Shown piece after piece: positions 45,676 through 54,499 of a stretch of DNA of 64,000 bases. The stretch lies in NCBI GenBank assembly GCA_021604865.1, contig BQJU01000002.1, positions 160,291 to 224,290 on the forward strand, given 5' to 3'. The stretch comes from Saprospiraceae bacterium. Its GTDB lineage: Bacteria; Bacteroidota; Bacteroidia; Chitinophagales; Saprospiraceae. The notes beneath the pieces were generated by a model. The model ran no database searches, was not told the origin of the DNA, and saw nothing but the letters and a program-made list of their open reading frames with translations. Numbering within the stretch: position 1 is the first letter of the stretch; every line of letters starts with the position of its first letter. Both the position numbers and the translations under genes were made by a program.

Positions 45676-46749
45676 ATGGCTTATATTGAATTATATAGAG
45701 ATAAATTAAAGAAGAACTATCAGTTCATCGATACTGTATTTAAGGAGAATAATATCGATTGGGCAGTAGTCACTAAACTACTTTGTGGCAATGAGCTATT
45801 CCTGAAAGAAATACTGGATTTGGGCGTGAAAGAAGTTTGTGATAGCCGCCTGAGCAATTTAAAAAAAATTAAGGAACTAGCGCCTAATGTGCAAACTGTT
45901 TATATCAAACCTCCTCCTAAGGGCAGTATCAAAAAGTTAATCAAATATGCTGATGTCAGCTTCAATTCTGAAAGTGAAACCATCCGTCTGCTCTCTGAAG
46001 AAGCCCAACGCCAAGGGAAAACCCATAAAATAACCATCATGATCGAACTCGGCGACTTGCGCGAGGGCATCATGGGAGACCACCTCATAGATTTTTATGA
46101 GAAAGTATTTAATTTCCCTAATATCGAAGTGGTGGCGATTGGTGCCAATCTAAACTGTTTGCATGGGGTGATGCCATCACATGACAAGCTCATCCAGCTA
46201 AGCCTTTACAAACAATTGGTTGATATCAAATTTGGCAAAAAGATTCCCTGGATCAGTGGAGGTACCTCAGTTGTATTCCCTCTGTTGTTCCGCAAGCAGG
46301 TTCCTGCTGCGATCAATCATTTTCGCATAGGCGAAGTCCTCTATTTTGGAAACAACCTATTTGATGATGGTCGGCCCATTCCGGGATTGGAAACCGATGT
46401 TTTCCGCCTTTTTTCAGAAATCATCGAGATTACGGAAAAACCTAAAGTACCCATCGGTGAAATCGCAGCTAATCCCTCTGGTGATGTCTTTGAGGTGATA
46501 GAAGATGATTACGGTCTTACTTCTTATCGGGCCATCATTGATGTAGGTTTGCTCGATGTATCTCCAGATTATTTGATACCTGACGACCCAAAACTGGAGG
46601 TGATTAATGCCAGTTCGGATATGTTAATCGTAGATTTGGGAGAAACGGATCGCAATTATAAAGTTGGAGATTATATATCTTTTACTTTAAAATACATGGG
46701 AGCACTGAGTCTCCTCAATTCAGACTATATCGATAAAAAAGTTATTTAA
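45676..46749 (+). CDS. Alanine/ornithine-racemase-like PLP enzyme
   Basis: The 357-residue protein is a fold-type III PLP enzyme of the family annotated as alanine/ornithine racemase (Orr/YhfX-like). The PLP Lys is in WAVVTKLLCGNELF (Lys34). Typical parts are VTKLLCGN, IMIELGDLREGIMGD, VVAIGANLNCLHGV, SGGTSVVFP and HFRIGEVLYFGNN. Substrates in studied relatives are basic amino acids such as ornithine; specificity here is unknown. It follows alr after 55 bp that include a hairpin. Two different racemases in one cassette point to use of more than one D-amino acid. Confidence 0.88.
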   Translation: MAYIELYRDKLKKNYQFIDTVFKENNIDWAVVTKLLCGNELFLKEILDLGVKEVCDSRLSNLKKIKELAPNVQTVYIKPPPKGSIKKLIKYADVSFNSESETIRLLSEEAQRQGKTHKITIMIELGDLREGIMGDHLIDFYEKVFNFPNIEVVAIGANLNCLHGVMPSHDKLIQLSLYKQLVDIKFGKKIPWISGGTSVVFPLLFRKQVPAAINHFRIGEVLYFGNNLFDDGRPIPGLETDVFRLFSEIIEITEKPKVPIGEIAANPSGDVFEVIEDDYGLTSYRAIIDVGLLDVSPDYLIPDDPKLEVINASSDMLIVDLGETDRNYKVGDYISFTLKYMGALSLLNSDYIDKKVI

Positions 46750-46777
46750 TCCCAAGGCCCTAAAACATTTTTATAAC

Positions 46778-47047
46778 ATGAATTTTTTAAACAAACTAAA
46801 AATATTTTTCAGTGGAACATCCGAAAAGCAATCCACAGAAAATCAATCCGAGACCTTTAAAACCGGCATCGTCAAATTTTTCAATCGATCCAAAGGGTAT
46901 GGATTTATCCATTCCAAAGAACTAACGACCCGAATATTTGTCCACGTTTCTGAGTTGGAAGACAAAGTAAAAGTGGGCGATCAGGTAAAATTTGTGATCG
47001 AGAAAAATGAGAGAGGCCTTATGGCTAAGAATGTGGAAGTGGTGTGA
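46778..47047 (+). CDS. Cold-shock domain protein
   Basis: The 89-residue protein has one cold-shock domain (about 28-89) with RNP1 KGYGFIHS (39-46) and RNP2 IFVHVSEL (53-60), preceded by a 26-residue low-complexity N-terminus. It binds single-stranded RNA or DNA. The RNP2 has IFVHVS where VFVHYS is most common, so one aromatic is lost. It is 28 bp behind the second racemase gene and probably co-transcribed, possibly by chance. The next gene converges, 7 bp away. Confidence 0.9.
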   Translation: MNFLNKLKIFFSGTSEKQSTENQSETFKTGIVKFFNRSKGYGFIHSKELTTRIFVHVSELEDKVKVGDQVKFVIEKNERGLMAKNVEVV

Positions 47048-47054
47048 CCGTAGT

Positions 47055-47315
47055 TTATTTCTTCTTACCGGGTTTATCCTTCAGTGGTTCCGGCAGATAG
47101 CGCAAGAGCCAAAAAGAGGCCAAGGCAAATAAAAAAGAGCCTATAAAGGTTATAACAGCAAAGAAAAAATTGTCTTCCAATGCATTGTTAAGCGCTCCAT
47201 ATAAGAACCAAATTTGAATGGTAACGAAAAGGATCAACATCAAAATGATTCCCGTCATCAAGGTGTTGGTCTTATTGGGATGCGCTTCGTTTTGTGAGGT
47301 CCTAAAATCACTCAT
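47055..47315 (-). CDS. Small two-helix membrane protein of the molybdoenzyme cluster (DUF6755-like)
   Basis: The 86-residue protein has two transmembrane segments (about 18-40 and 50-72) and a positively charged end (KPGKKK). From memory it resembles the DUF6755 proteins that accompany molybdopterin oxidoreductase genes in Bacteroidota; this assignment is tentative. It is encoded last in a run of closely spaced minus-strand genes, 12 bp behind the Rieske gene, so it is likely a subunit or assembly factor of the same membrane complex. Confidence 0.7.
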   Translation of the reverse strand: MSDFRTSQNEAHPNKTNTLMTGIILMLILFVTIQIWFLYGALNNALEDNFFFAVITFIGSFLFALASFWLLRYLPEPLKDKPGKKK

Positions 47316-47327
47316 AGCTATTCATTT

Positions 47328-47834
47328 TCAACTTTTCATTTCCTTTACATAAATCTTACCCTCTTTATTTACTACTTCCAATTGTGGCAAGGGCCGTGGA
47401 GGTGGACCCTGAAGCACTTCTCCCGTATCTGCATCGAAGTATCCATGGTGACAGGGGCATTCTATCCGTTTGGTGTCGTCTATATACCGCACTGCACAAG
47501 ACAAATGAGTGCATTTTTGCTCGAATGCCCGCCATTCGGTATTTTCGAGGTGAATAAGCATATAAGGAACAACCTTATTCCCCTCAATGGAAAACTGGAA
47601 CATTTTCCCCACAGGAACATCGTTTTCATGGCAAACAAAATGTTCGCCTTCCAGAGGCTTGGAAGGAAAGGCTATGGCTTTGATCACAATCCCACCATTG
47701 CTCAAAGCCAAGGCTCCAGAGAGTAAGCCCAGGAACTTAGCAAATTCCCTTCGGTTCACATGGCTGGCCTTTTTAGATTGAATTGGAAAATCGGATTTCC
47801 AATTTGGAATTTTTTCAGGATCTTCTTGTTCCAT
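47328..47834 (-). CDS. Rieske [2Fe-2S] protein with Tat-type N-terminus
   Basis: The 168-residue protein has a twin-arginine segment NRREFAKFLGLLSG (about residues 27-40), followed by a hydrophobic stretch, as in Rieske proteins that are inserted by the Tat system with the cluster domain in the periplasm. The C-terminal Rieske domain holds the cluster ligands in CTHLSC and CPCHHGYF. Here it is linked to a molybdenum oxidoreductase rather than a bc1 complex, so it probably passes electrons between the membrane quinone pool and a periplasmic partner. The ferredoxin gene lies 8 bp upstream. Confidence 0.92.
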   Translation of the reverse strand: MEQEDPEKIPNWKSDFPIQSKKASHVNRREFAKFLGLLSGALALSNGGIVIKAIAFPSKPLEGEHFVCHENDVPVGKMFQFSIEGNKVVPYMLIHLENTEWRAFEQKCTHLSCAVRYIDDTKRIECPCHHGYFDADTGEVLQGPPPRPLPQLEVVNKEGKIYVKEMKS

Positions 47835-47842
47835 GATAAAAC

Positions 47843-48412
47843 TTATTCTATAATTAGCTGATGGGTTCCTTTTGGCATCATGATATTTACCTTAGTATTC
47901 ACTTCCTGTTGACCAAATAGGAACGAATTGACCGGGACGCTATCCGGGCGCATTCTTTCTATTTCCTCTCGGGTTCCATAATACAAGGCCTGACTTGGAC
48001 AAACGGTGGCACACATTGGTTTTTTTCCTGCACTGGTTCGGTCATAACACATATTGCATTTCATCATCAATTCCGCCTGCTCCTGCATTTTGGGGACACC
48101 GAAAGGACAAGCCAAAACACAATTGGAACAACCAATACATCGCGAAGTATCGGCAGAATGCACCACTCCAAAATCATCCTGGTGTATCGCATCGGCCGGG
48201 CAAACATTTGCACAGGTGGGGTCTTCGCAATGCATACAGACCTGTACCGTGGTTTGGGTACTGATCGCACGATCCACATAGTTGACATGAATCATGCTTT
48301 CCTGTCCGTTCGTTTCACACTCAGCACAGGCCATTTCACAAGCATGACATCCAATACACCGTTGCATGTCAACGAAAAAGGCCATTTCCTCATTATAATC
48401 TGTTTTTGGCAT
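47843..48412 (-). CDS. Four-cluster [4Fe-4S] ferredoxin-type electron transfer subunit
   Basis: The 189-residue protein has sixteen cluster cysteines in four groups: [37 protein letters not shown] and CNMCYDR with CATVCP. This is the NrfC/DmsB/HybA-type iron-sulfur subunit that links a molybdopterin catalytic subunit to the membrane. There is no export signal, so it should face the cytoplasm, as does the catalytic subunit. The gene sits 67 bp behind the catalytic subunit gene and 8 bp before the Rieske gene. Confidence 0.95.
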   Translation of the reverse strand: MPKTDYNEEMAFFVDMQRCIGCHACEMACAECETNGQESMIHVNYVDRAISTQTTVQVCMHCEDPTCANVCPADAIHQDDFGVVHSADTSRCIGCSNCVLACPFGVPKMQEQAELMMKCNMCYDRTSAGKKPMCATVCPSQALYYGTREEIERMRPDSVPVNSFLFGQQEVNTKVNIMMPKGTHQLIIE

Positions 48413-48479
48413 ATTGTTATGTTTAGCTAAATAACTTTTTTTCGTTCTACTTTTCGGTTAACGCACAACAAATCCTATT

Positions 48480-50699
48480 CTACAACCAACTTTGATACGC
48501 AGATTCTGTGCGGTGCTCGGATCCTTTTTTCTCGGTTGGATATAACTGACAAGCACAAACCTTGAACTCTGGAATTTTGGACATCGGATCCAAACTGCCG
48601 ATAGTCAACTGGTTTGCTGAAAATTTTCCGCCCCAATGGTAGGGGATAAAAACCGTATCCTCCCGAATAGTTTCTACCACATGGGCAGGAAATTGCGCTT
48701 CCCCCCTTCTGGTTTTTACTTTAACCAAATCGCGATTTTCAATCCCATACTGATAGGCTAGTTTGGGGTGGATTTCCAACAAAGGTTCTGGATATTGATC
48801 CACCAATTTCCCGATTCTTCGAGTTGAGGTACCACTCAAATATTGAGACACCACTCTGCCAGTGGTCAAAATCACGGGGTATTCTTTATCGGTCACCTCA
48901 GCGGCCGGACGATATTTTACCGGATTGAAATGCGCCTTTCCGTCTGGGGTTTTAAATTTTTTGTCTTCCCAAAGTCTTGGAGTGCCAGGATGGTCCAAAG
49001 ACGGGCAGGGCCAGAAAATGCCCATATTCTCCTCTATTTTTTGATAGGTAATCCCATAATAGTCTGCTGTTCCGCCTTTGGAGGCGATTCTCAGTTCATT
49101 AAAAATGGCTTCACTCGAAGGAAAGCTAAATTTATCACCAGCCCCCAAGCGATCGGCGATTTCCATGATTATTTCACCATCTCTACGCGCACTATGTGGA
49201 GGAGTAATTGCCTCGTTGATCTTTACAACCCTACCTTCTGCCGTAGTTACGGTCCCTTCTTCCTCTTCGTGTAAAGAGCCCGCCATAACAATATCAGCAT
49301 GTCGGGCAGTTTCAGAGAGAAAGGTATCAATACACACATAAAACTCCAATTTCTCCAAGGCTTCACGCACAAGATTATTGTTGGGCAAGGAGACAAGCGG
49401 ATTGAAACAAATAGAGATCATTCCTTTTATTTCCCCGCGATGAATGGCCTCGATCTGCTCATAGGCTGTCAATCCTTTGCCCGGCATATCCTTTTCATCG
49501 ATTCCCCACACCTCCGAAATATATTTGCGGTGCTCGGGATTGGTGATGTCCCGGTTTCCCGGTAATTGATCACATTTATGGCCGTGTTCCCTTCCACCCT
49601 GACCGTTTCCCTGGCCTGTAATGGTCCCATAGCCGCAGTAAGGTTTTCCGATACGCCCCGTTGCCAATACCAGATTGATACAACTCATGACATTTTCTAC
49701 TCCTTTGGTATGGTGTTCGATGCCTCGCGCATGTAGCAGAAAACTGGTCTTGGCTTTGCCCCATAGGGTGGCGGCCTCCAAAATTAAATGTTTGGAGATG
49801 CCCGTTTGCTCCTCGGCCCAGTCCAGGTCATAATCCTTCACAGCCGCTATAGTTTCTTCAAACCCTGAAGTATACTTAGCGATAAAGTCATGGTCTAACC
49901 AATCGTTATCTACTAAAATCTTTAGCATAGCACCAAACAAGGCAGAATCCCCTCCGGGGCGGATGGGTAGATGAAGGTCTGCGGTCCTGGCCAATGGAAT
50001 TACCCTGGGATCTACAACAATCAATTTGGCTCCATTGTCTCTTGCTCTCCAAATATAATGGGTTAGGGTAGGAAAGGTTTCACTGATATTGGCTCCAGCC
50101 ACTATAATGACCTCAGCATGTGCCAAATCGTCCCAACTGTTGGAGCTACGGTCCAGGCCAAAGGCCTTTTTATTTCCTCCTCCGGCACTCACCATACAGA
50201 GCCTCCCGTTATAGTCCAAATTGGCGGTCTTTAAAGCTACCCGGGCAAATTTCCCGATCATATAGCTCTTTTCGTTCGTGAGGGAAACTCCAGAAAGCAT
50301 GGCAAAGGCATCGTTTCCGTAAGTTTGTTGTATTCTTTTGATTTCACTCACCGTCTTGTCCATAGCCTTTTCCCAACCGATCGGCTCAAAGCCTTTTCCT
50401 TCCACCCGTTGTATGGGGCTTAAAAGCCGGTCCGGATGATTGTTCTGCATATAGCGTTGTACCCCTTTGGGACAGAGTCGGCCTTCATTGAATGGGAATT
50501 CCATCCAAGGTTCAAAACCCGCAATTTTATTGTCCTTTACTTTAAGTTGAATGCCACACTGCATGCCACAATAGCAACAATGGGTCTTTACCAGCTTATC
50601 TGGTTCATTGGCACCATAGAAACCACCCTGTGGAGGATATGCTTTATGGGGACCGTATTGTTCTATGATCTTATCGACAGATACGGGTAGTTTTGCCAT
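48480..50699 (-). CDS. Molybdopterin oxidoreductase, NasA/NapA-like catalytic subunit
   Basis: The 739-residue enzyme has the N-terminal [4Fe-4S] motif [10 protein letters not shown] with the last Cys in RLCPKGV. The probable molybdenum ligand is the Cys in [10 protein letters not shown] (about residue 180), where NasA/NapA have CM rather than the CH or UH of formate dehydrogenases. A further NasA-like segment is [17 protein letters not shown], and the C-terminal [12 protein letters not shown] matches the molybdopterin dinucleotide-binding domain. No Tat signal is present, so it is cytoplasmic. Assimilatory nitrate reduction is the best guess, but no nitrite reductase or nitrate transporter gene is in the window. 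Confidence 0.85.
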   Translation of the reverse strand: MAKLPVSVDKIIEQYGPHKAYPPQGGFYGANEPDKLVKTHCCYCGMQCGIQLKVKDNKIAGFEPWMEFPFNEGRLCPKGVQRYMQNNHPDRLLSPIQRVEGKGFEPIGWEKAMDKTVSEIKRIQQTYGNDAFAMLSGVSLTNEKSYMIGKFARVALKTANLDYNGRLCMVSAGGGNKKAFGLDRSSNSWDDLAHAEVIIVAGANISETFPTLTHYIWRARDNGAKLIVVDPRVIPLARTADLHLPIRPGGDSALFGAMLKILVDNDWLDHDFIAKYTSGFEETIAAVKDYDLDWAEEQTGISKHLILEAATLWGKAKTSFLLHARGIEHHTKGVENVMSCINLVLATGRIGKPYCGYGTITGQGNGQGGREHGHKCDQLPGNRDITNPEHRKYISEVWGIDEKDMPGKGLTAYEQIEAIHRGEIKGMISICFNPLVSLPNNNLVREALEKLEFYVCIDTFLSETARHADIVMAGSLHEEEEGTVTTAEGRVVKINEAITPPHSARRDGEIIMEIADRLGAGDKFSFPSSEAIFNELRIASKGGTADYYGITYQKIEENMGIFWPCPSLDHPGTPRLWEDKKFKTPDGKAHFNPVKYRPAAEVTDKEYPVILTTGRVVSQYLSGTSTRRIGKLVDQYPEPLLEIHPKLAYQYGIENRDLVKVKTRRGEAQFPAHVVETIREDTVFIPYHWGGKFSANQLTIGSLDPMSKIPEFKVCACQLYPTEKKGSEHRTESAYQSWL

Positions 50700-50792
50700 T
50701 ATTACTTATGTTTTAATATTATCCTTTTTCGCAGAGACCATCCTGGGGTTAAAATGCATGGCTATCCCACCGCTGCCCCAACGAAACAAGCT

Positions 50793-51848
50793 CTAACCAA
50801 AGAACTTACCAGATTTTTTCCTTGCTTCAAAATGGGCTTTGGCCAAGGCTGAACGCTTCCCCTCCGGACTTAGGTCCAAATGATTGGAACCATCTTTTTT
50901 ACTATAATCAAAACCCAATTTTTTACTAACCTTTTTAAGGTCTTCTATATGTGTTTTTGTAGCAAATTCCTTTTTGGTGTGGGGGCATTCGGCCATTCCC
51001 CTTCGGAGGCCTTCTGTTTTGTAAAGCTTGGCCCCTAATTGAGCCACCCGTTGAAAGATATGAAAGAATTTCCCGAAAGGCAGCCATACCAAAAACAGGA
51101 TTACCGTGACCGCGTGGGTAACGGCCATGAATTGATAGGTCCTTCCATTCAGAAAAGTATAATCATAGGATATTCCTAACCCTGTTATAGAGATGGCGAT
51201 TAACAGGATAAGGGGCAGCCAGTCGTCCGAAAAAGTCTGAGTAGCAATAAGACCACCATTGGTAAGTCTTCGTCTCATCATGATCGCAGCACCGATGGTT
51301 ACCAAAATGGAACACCAAACGAGTCCGTGGAAGGTAATAAACGCCATTGGAGAACCTAGCGGGAAAGAAAATGCTTGGAAACCAAAAATTTTGGCGTAAT
51401 AAGTAACATCATCTCCAGGTATTAATTCAAAATTGATCCACCCAAAGGTAAGCGGTATAGTAATCGCAAAGGCCAACATACAGCCGGTGGCCATCATAAA
51501 ATGCCCAATCCAGCGGGTTCTGCTTCTATAAGCAATAAACCTTTGACCCAAAATATTTCTAAAAAACAGTTTAGCAGACCGATATAAATAGGGAAAGAAC
51601 ATGCTGCTAAACAAAAACTGCATACTCCTTTTCCAATAGAGTCTCGTTGGTGGACGCTGAAGCCACACCGAATAGCGATAGGCAATCCCAAAGACCGCAA
51701 AGACCGTACCTACAAGATAAGCAAACAAGGCGGCATCAAAGTTTTGTAGGTTTCTAGACCCCACTAACACCAGGACGACTACCACAATGGATGCCATGAG
51801 GGCTTTAAAAAATGCTGCTCGATTTAAGGTTCTGAAGAGTCTAGACAT
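50793..51848 (-). CDS. Cytochrome-b-like membrane subunit (NarI-related) of the molybdoenzyme cluster
   Basis: The 351-residue protein has about six transmembrane segments within residues 15-285. Conserved histidines in WIGHFMMATG, FHGLVWCSI, THAVTVILFLVWLPFGKFFH and IFQR are suited to ligate two b haems, as in NarI-type quinol-oxidising subunits. A long soluble tail (about 275-351) with CPHTKKEFATKTH is unusual. The gene precedes the catalytic subunit gene by 93 bp in the same direction. It most likely anchors the complex and moves electrons between quinone and the iron-sulfur subunit. The NarI relationship is by pattern only. Confidence 0.7.
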   Translation of the reverse strand: MSRLFRTLNRAAFFKALMASIVVVVLVLVGSRNLQNFDAALFAYLVGTVFAVFGIAYRYSVWLQRPPTRLYWKRSMQFLFSSMFFPYLYRSAKLFFRNILGQRFIAYRSRTRWIGHFMMATGCMLAFAITIPLTFGWINFELIPGDDVTYYAKIFGFQAFSFPLGSPMAFITFHGLVWCSILVTIGAAIMMRRRLTNGGLIATQTFSDDWLPLILLIAISITGLGISYDYTFLNGRTYQFMAVTHAVTVILFLVWLPFGKFFHIFQRVAQLGAKLYKTEGLRRGMAECPHTKKEFATKTHIEDLKKVSKKLGFDYSKKDGSNHLDLSPEGKRSALAKAHFEARKKSGKFFG

Positions 51849-52044
51849 AGGATTTTACCTTAAAAGTCATAGAACGAAAGTCATTAAATATGCACTTACA
51901 CTAAAAATAGGCGTTTTAGAGCAAGGCGCAAAGCACCCTTTTATAATAAAAATAATTTAAACAATTTCTAAATTACAGCATAGAATGCACGGAGCCTCCT
52001 AATTTTTCAATTAGACTGTTGTTTATCTCGCTAACCTAGATAGC

Positions 52045-53091
52045 TCACTTCACTTTGAACAATGACAACAAATGTCTTAAGAATCCTATTATAACAACTA
52101 TCCACGCAAAAATGGCAATAAAAACAAAGAACTGTGGGATAAATTTGAGGAATGATATTTGCAAGGCTTCGCTCAGCCTAAAAGTACAAACAGTATACAT
52201 TCCTAATGGGAATACCATTCCCCAATAGGAAGGATCATACCCTTTAGGGGATAGGGGAGCGGGTACTTTTTTTATGGCATGACGCCAAAAACCGAGGAGA
52301 ATCAATAAGGGAATCCACCAAGTGCCGGCTACCCAGAAAAACAGGGTAAAGCCCTTTAAAAAGGGAAGAATATCTATGATGAAATTAGCTTGTTGGGTAT
52401 TCAGGATAAGCATGGAACCCGCTAGTGTAGTAATAGCTGTCGCTCCCATGTTGATCCAATATGGAGCACCCAACTCGCCTGCATGCAATGAAAAGAAAGA
52501 GATGCGATAGATAATGAGCGACATGATGTACAGGTAGAAAATGCAGCCTAGTAAAAATAGACACAAAGACAGGAATAACAAAACGTACGCTTGCGTTCCA
52601 AAATCCTCCATTAGAATTGATGTCAATGTAGATAGGGCTTGGATGGAAACGATAAACACCAACCAAGTGCCACTGATCCCATTCTTAAGAGATTCTTTTT
52701 TCTCAGTGACGGTGATATTGAGGAAAAAACCATATCCGATCACGAACCAAATCACCGCAGCAATGACCAAAAGAACCTTAGCTATAAGGAAGTGTTGGTA
52801 CAAAATCACAAATTGGTTGCCGACAATACAAAGAGCAGCCACAATGGTAAAAAATCCTGGACCTTTCTTATAGCTTTCAAAATCTACCAAAACGTGCCTC
52901 CAGTAGAACAAACAGCGATAAATGTATGAAAAAACCAATACTGATAGGAAAATCAAATTAAGGTAAAAAAGAAAGTAGCCAAACCGTTCAAAGCCATTGA
53001 AATAAGCCGCCAGGGAAATGATTCCAGTCGCCATGACCAGGGCAAAATATGCCGGTAAAAGCTCCTTGATTTTTTGCTTAAGAAAATCCAT
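52045..53091 (-). CDS. TehA-type tellurite-resistance/dicarboxylate (TDT/SLAC1) transporter
   Basis: I use the ATG at 53091 (MDFLKQKIKELLP); a TTG at 53109 is also in frame. The 348-residue protein has ten transmembrane helices and matches the TDT/SLAC1 fold: PAYFALVMATGIISLAAY, IVAALCIVGNQFVILYQ and the late SYWGMVFPLGMYTVCTFRLSE, a region typical of the family. Such proteins are channels or carriers for anions. Proximity to the molybdoenzyme cluster (196 bp from the cytochrome-like gene) could mean anion export linked to it, such as nitrite, but nothing in the sequence proves that. Confidence 0.85.
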   Translation of the reverse strand: MDFLKQKIKELLPAYFALVMATGIISLAAYFNGFERFGYFLFYLNLIFLSVLVFSYIYRCLFYWRHVLVDFESYKKGPGFFTIVAALCIVGNQFVILYQHFLIAKVLLVIAAVIWFVIGYGFFLNITVTEKKESLKNGISGTWLVFIVSIQALSTLTSILMEDFGTQAYVLLFLSLCLFLLGCIFYLYIMSLIIYRISFFSLHAGELGAPYWINMGATAITTLAGSMLILNTQQANFIIDILPFLKGFTLFFWVAGTWWIPLLILLGFWRHAIKKVPAPLSPKGYDPSYWGMVFPLGMYTVCTFRLSEALQISFLKFIPQFFVFIAIFAWIVVIIGFLRHLLSLFKVK

Positions 53092-53155
53092 CTCTTGATT
53101 TGTTACCAAATTTCCTTCTTAGAGGCTCAAGATATAAATATCTCCCGATTTGAGG

Positions 53156-53225
53156 TATGGACAAGAAAAATAACGGCGTATCATCAAAAAAGTGATCCTA
53201 TGCAGCCCAATGGTAGGCCTCCAAA
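53156..53225 (+). repeat. Dispersed intergenic repeat, copy A
   Basis: About 70 bp (TATGGACAAGAAAAATAACG...) match copy B at 54330-54400 over 57 of 71 aligned positions with one indel, counted by eye. The two copies lie in the same orientation on either side of the OmpA lipoprotein gene. Reading frames differ, so this is not a conserved coding segment. Confidence 0.75.
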
Positions 53226-53246
53226 CAAACTTTTTAAGGTTCACCC

Positions 53247-54044
53247 TCAATTCATCACTTCTGGTGCCTCCAACAATTTAAAGAATTGATCCAATTTTGG
53301 TGTAATGATAATCTCTGTTCGGCGGTTGGTGCTACGACCATCGCTGGTGTTATTATCCGCTTTCGGAACATATTCTGAACGGCCCGCTGCCGTCAATCTT
53401 TCGGGAGAAACGTAATAATCCTGCTGCAGCGTTCTCACCACTGAGGTGGCTCGTTTTACACTCAAGTCCCAATTGTCCTGAGTGCAGGAGTTGGAGATGG
53501 GTACATCATCAGTATGGCCTTCTACCAGGATGTTGAGGTCGTTATGATCATTGATTACGATAGCTAGTTTTTCCAGTACCTGCTTGGCCGCGCTGTTGAT
53601 TCTGGAACTACCCGACTGAAACAAGAGTTTGTCCGAGATCGAAACATAGACCACGCCTCCCTTTACCTCAACCTGTACATCTTCATCATTCACATTACTC
53701 AGGGACCTTTTTAGGTTCATAACCAAGGCCAGGTTGAGAGAATCCTTTGACTGAATTTTGGTGGTCAGGTCTTGGATGAAAGAATATTGCTGGCCGATAT
53801 TGTCGAGGGATTTTTTGATGCTTTCGGCTCCTGTTTTGTTGATCACTGATAAATCAGCCATCTGATCGAGTAAACTGGAAGAGGTATTTTGCAAATAATC
53901 CACCTGTTCTTTGAGCTGTTCTACTTCTTTTTCTTTGGCGGCCAGCTCGGTTTCCAGGGTGGTAATTTTTTTCTTGTTGCAAGAAGATGTCAATAGCAAT
54001 AACATCATTGCCATCAATGGAAAGCTTAGTTTACGCATGAGCAT
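53247..54044 (-). CDS. OmpA-family lipoprotein with coiled coil
   Basis: The 265-residue protein has a lipoprotein signal (LLLLTSSC, Cys22), a coiled-coil stretch (about 27-60, TTLETELAAKEKEVEQLKEQ), and a C-terminal OmpA-like peptidoglycan-binding domain (about 135-255) with LVEGHTDDVPI, WDLSVKRATSVVRTL and STNRRTEIIITP. It is probably anchored in the outer membrane and clasps peptidoglycan. The ATG at 54044 and another at 54038 are both possible. It is flanked by copies of a dispersed repeat. Confidence 0.92.
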   Translation of the reverse strand: MLMRKLSFPLMAMMLLLLTSSCNKKKITTLETELAAKEKEVEQLKEQVDYLQNTSSSLLDQMADLSVINKTGAESIKKSLDNIGQQYSFIQDLTTKIQSKDSLNLALVMNLKRSLSNVNDEDVQVEVKGGVVYVSISDKLLFQSGSSRINSAAKQVLEKLAIVINDHNDLNILVEGHTDDVPISNSCTQDNWDLSVKRATSVVRTLQQDYYVSPERLTAAGRSEYVPKADNNTSDGRSTNRRTEIIITPKLDQFFKLLEAPEVMN

Positions 54045-54329
54045 GTTTACTTTGATTTGGATTAAGAAAACTCTTTTAGCCTTGAAATTATTATCTATGA
54101 CGCCAAGATAATGCTTTGCATGAAAATATGGAAAAGGGAAGAGAATGAGCTTCGATTGATGGTTTCATCAACTCAAAAATATTCAATCATGCCCACTGCC
54201 CAACAATCCGTTGGTCTGCACGACCACCGATGGGCTTGTCACTGACCTTGCAATAGATGAGGATAATGGGAAGCTATATTTTTCCGAATTTAACTCCAGA
54301 AAAGGGGATCGTTCCAAATTAGGCGGGAG

Positions 54330-54400
54330 TACGGACAAGAAAAGTAACGAAGTATCATCGAAAAAGGGGAAGCTTTGCAGCCAGATGGTTGGCCTACAAA
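54330..54400 (+). repeat. Dispersed intergenic repeat, copy B
   Basis: TACGGACAAGAAAAGTAACG... is the second copy of the repeat at 53156-53225, same orientation, about 80% identical by eye. It lies downstream of the beta-propeller-like remnant and upstream of folE's 3' hairpin. Confidence 0.75.
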
Positions 54401-54438
54401 TTTGCGCTAAAAGCTTGTTTTCTCAAAGAGTATTAGAG

Positions 54439-54484
54439 ACGGATAGGAACAGATTAAAATCCCTCTCAAGCCGTTCCTATCCGT
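54439..54484. repeat. 12-bp perfect inverted repeat after folE
   Basis: ACGGATAGGAAC (54439-54450) and GTTCCTATCCGT (54473-54484) are exact inverse copies with a 22-nt loop. They lie 16 bp after the folE stop. No T run follows on the minus strand, so it may protect the 3' end or act as a weak stop. Confidence 0.6.
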
Positions 54485-54499
54485 AAATGCGGGTTAAGC

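Larger units (their letters stand above)
54045..54499. other. 455-bp intergenic region with a possible gene relic and a repeat
   Basis: No full gene is seen. At about 54181-54300 the plus strand reads VCTTTDGLVTDLAIDEDNGK and then LYFSEFN, which resembles one blade of an NHL/LDL-receptor-type beta-propeller. There is no start codon or second blade, so it is probably a remnant. Repeat copy B follows at 54330-54400, and a 12-bp perfect inverted repeat at 54439-54484 precedes folE's end. Confidence 0.5.

Noticed and set aside
48480..50699. Formate dehydrogenase identity for the molybdoenzyme
   Set aside because: The molybdenum-ligand region reads CM as in NasA/NapA, not CH or UH as in formate dehydrogenases, and no selenocysteine signal was seen.
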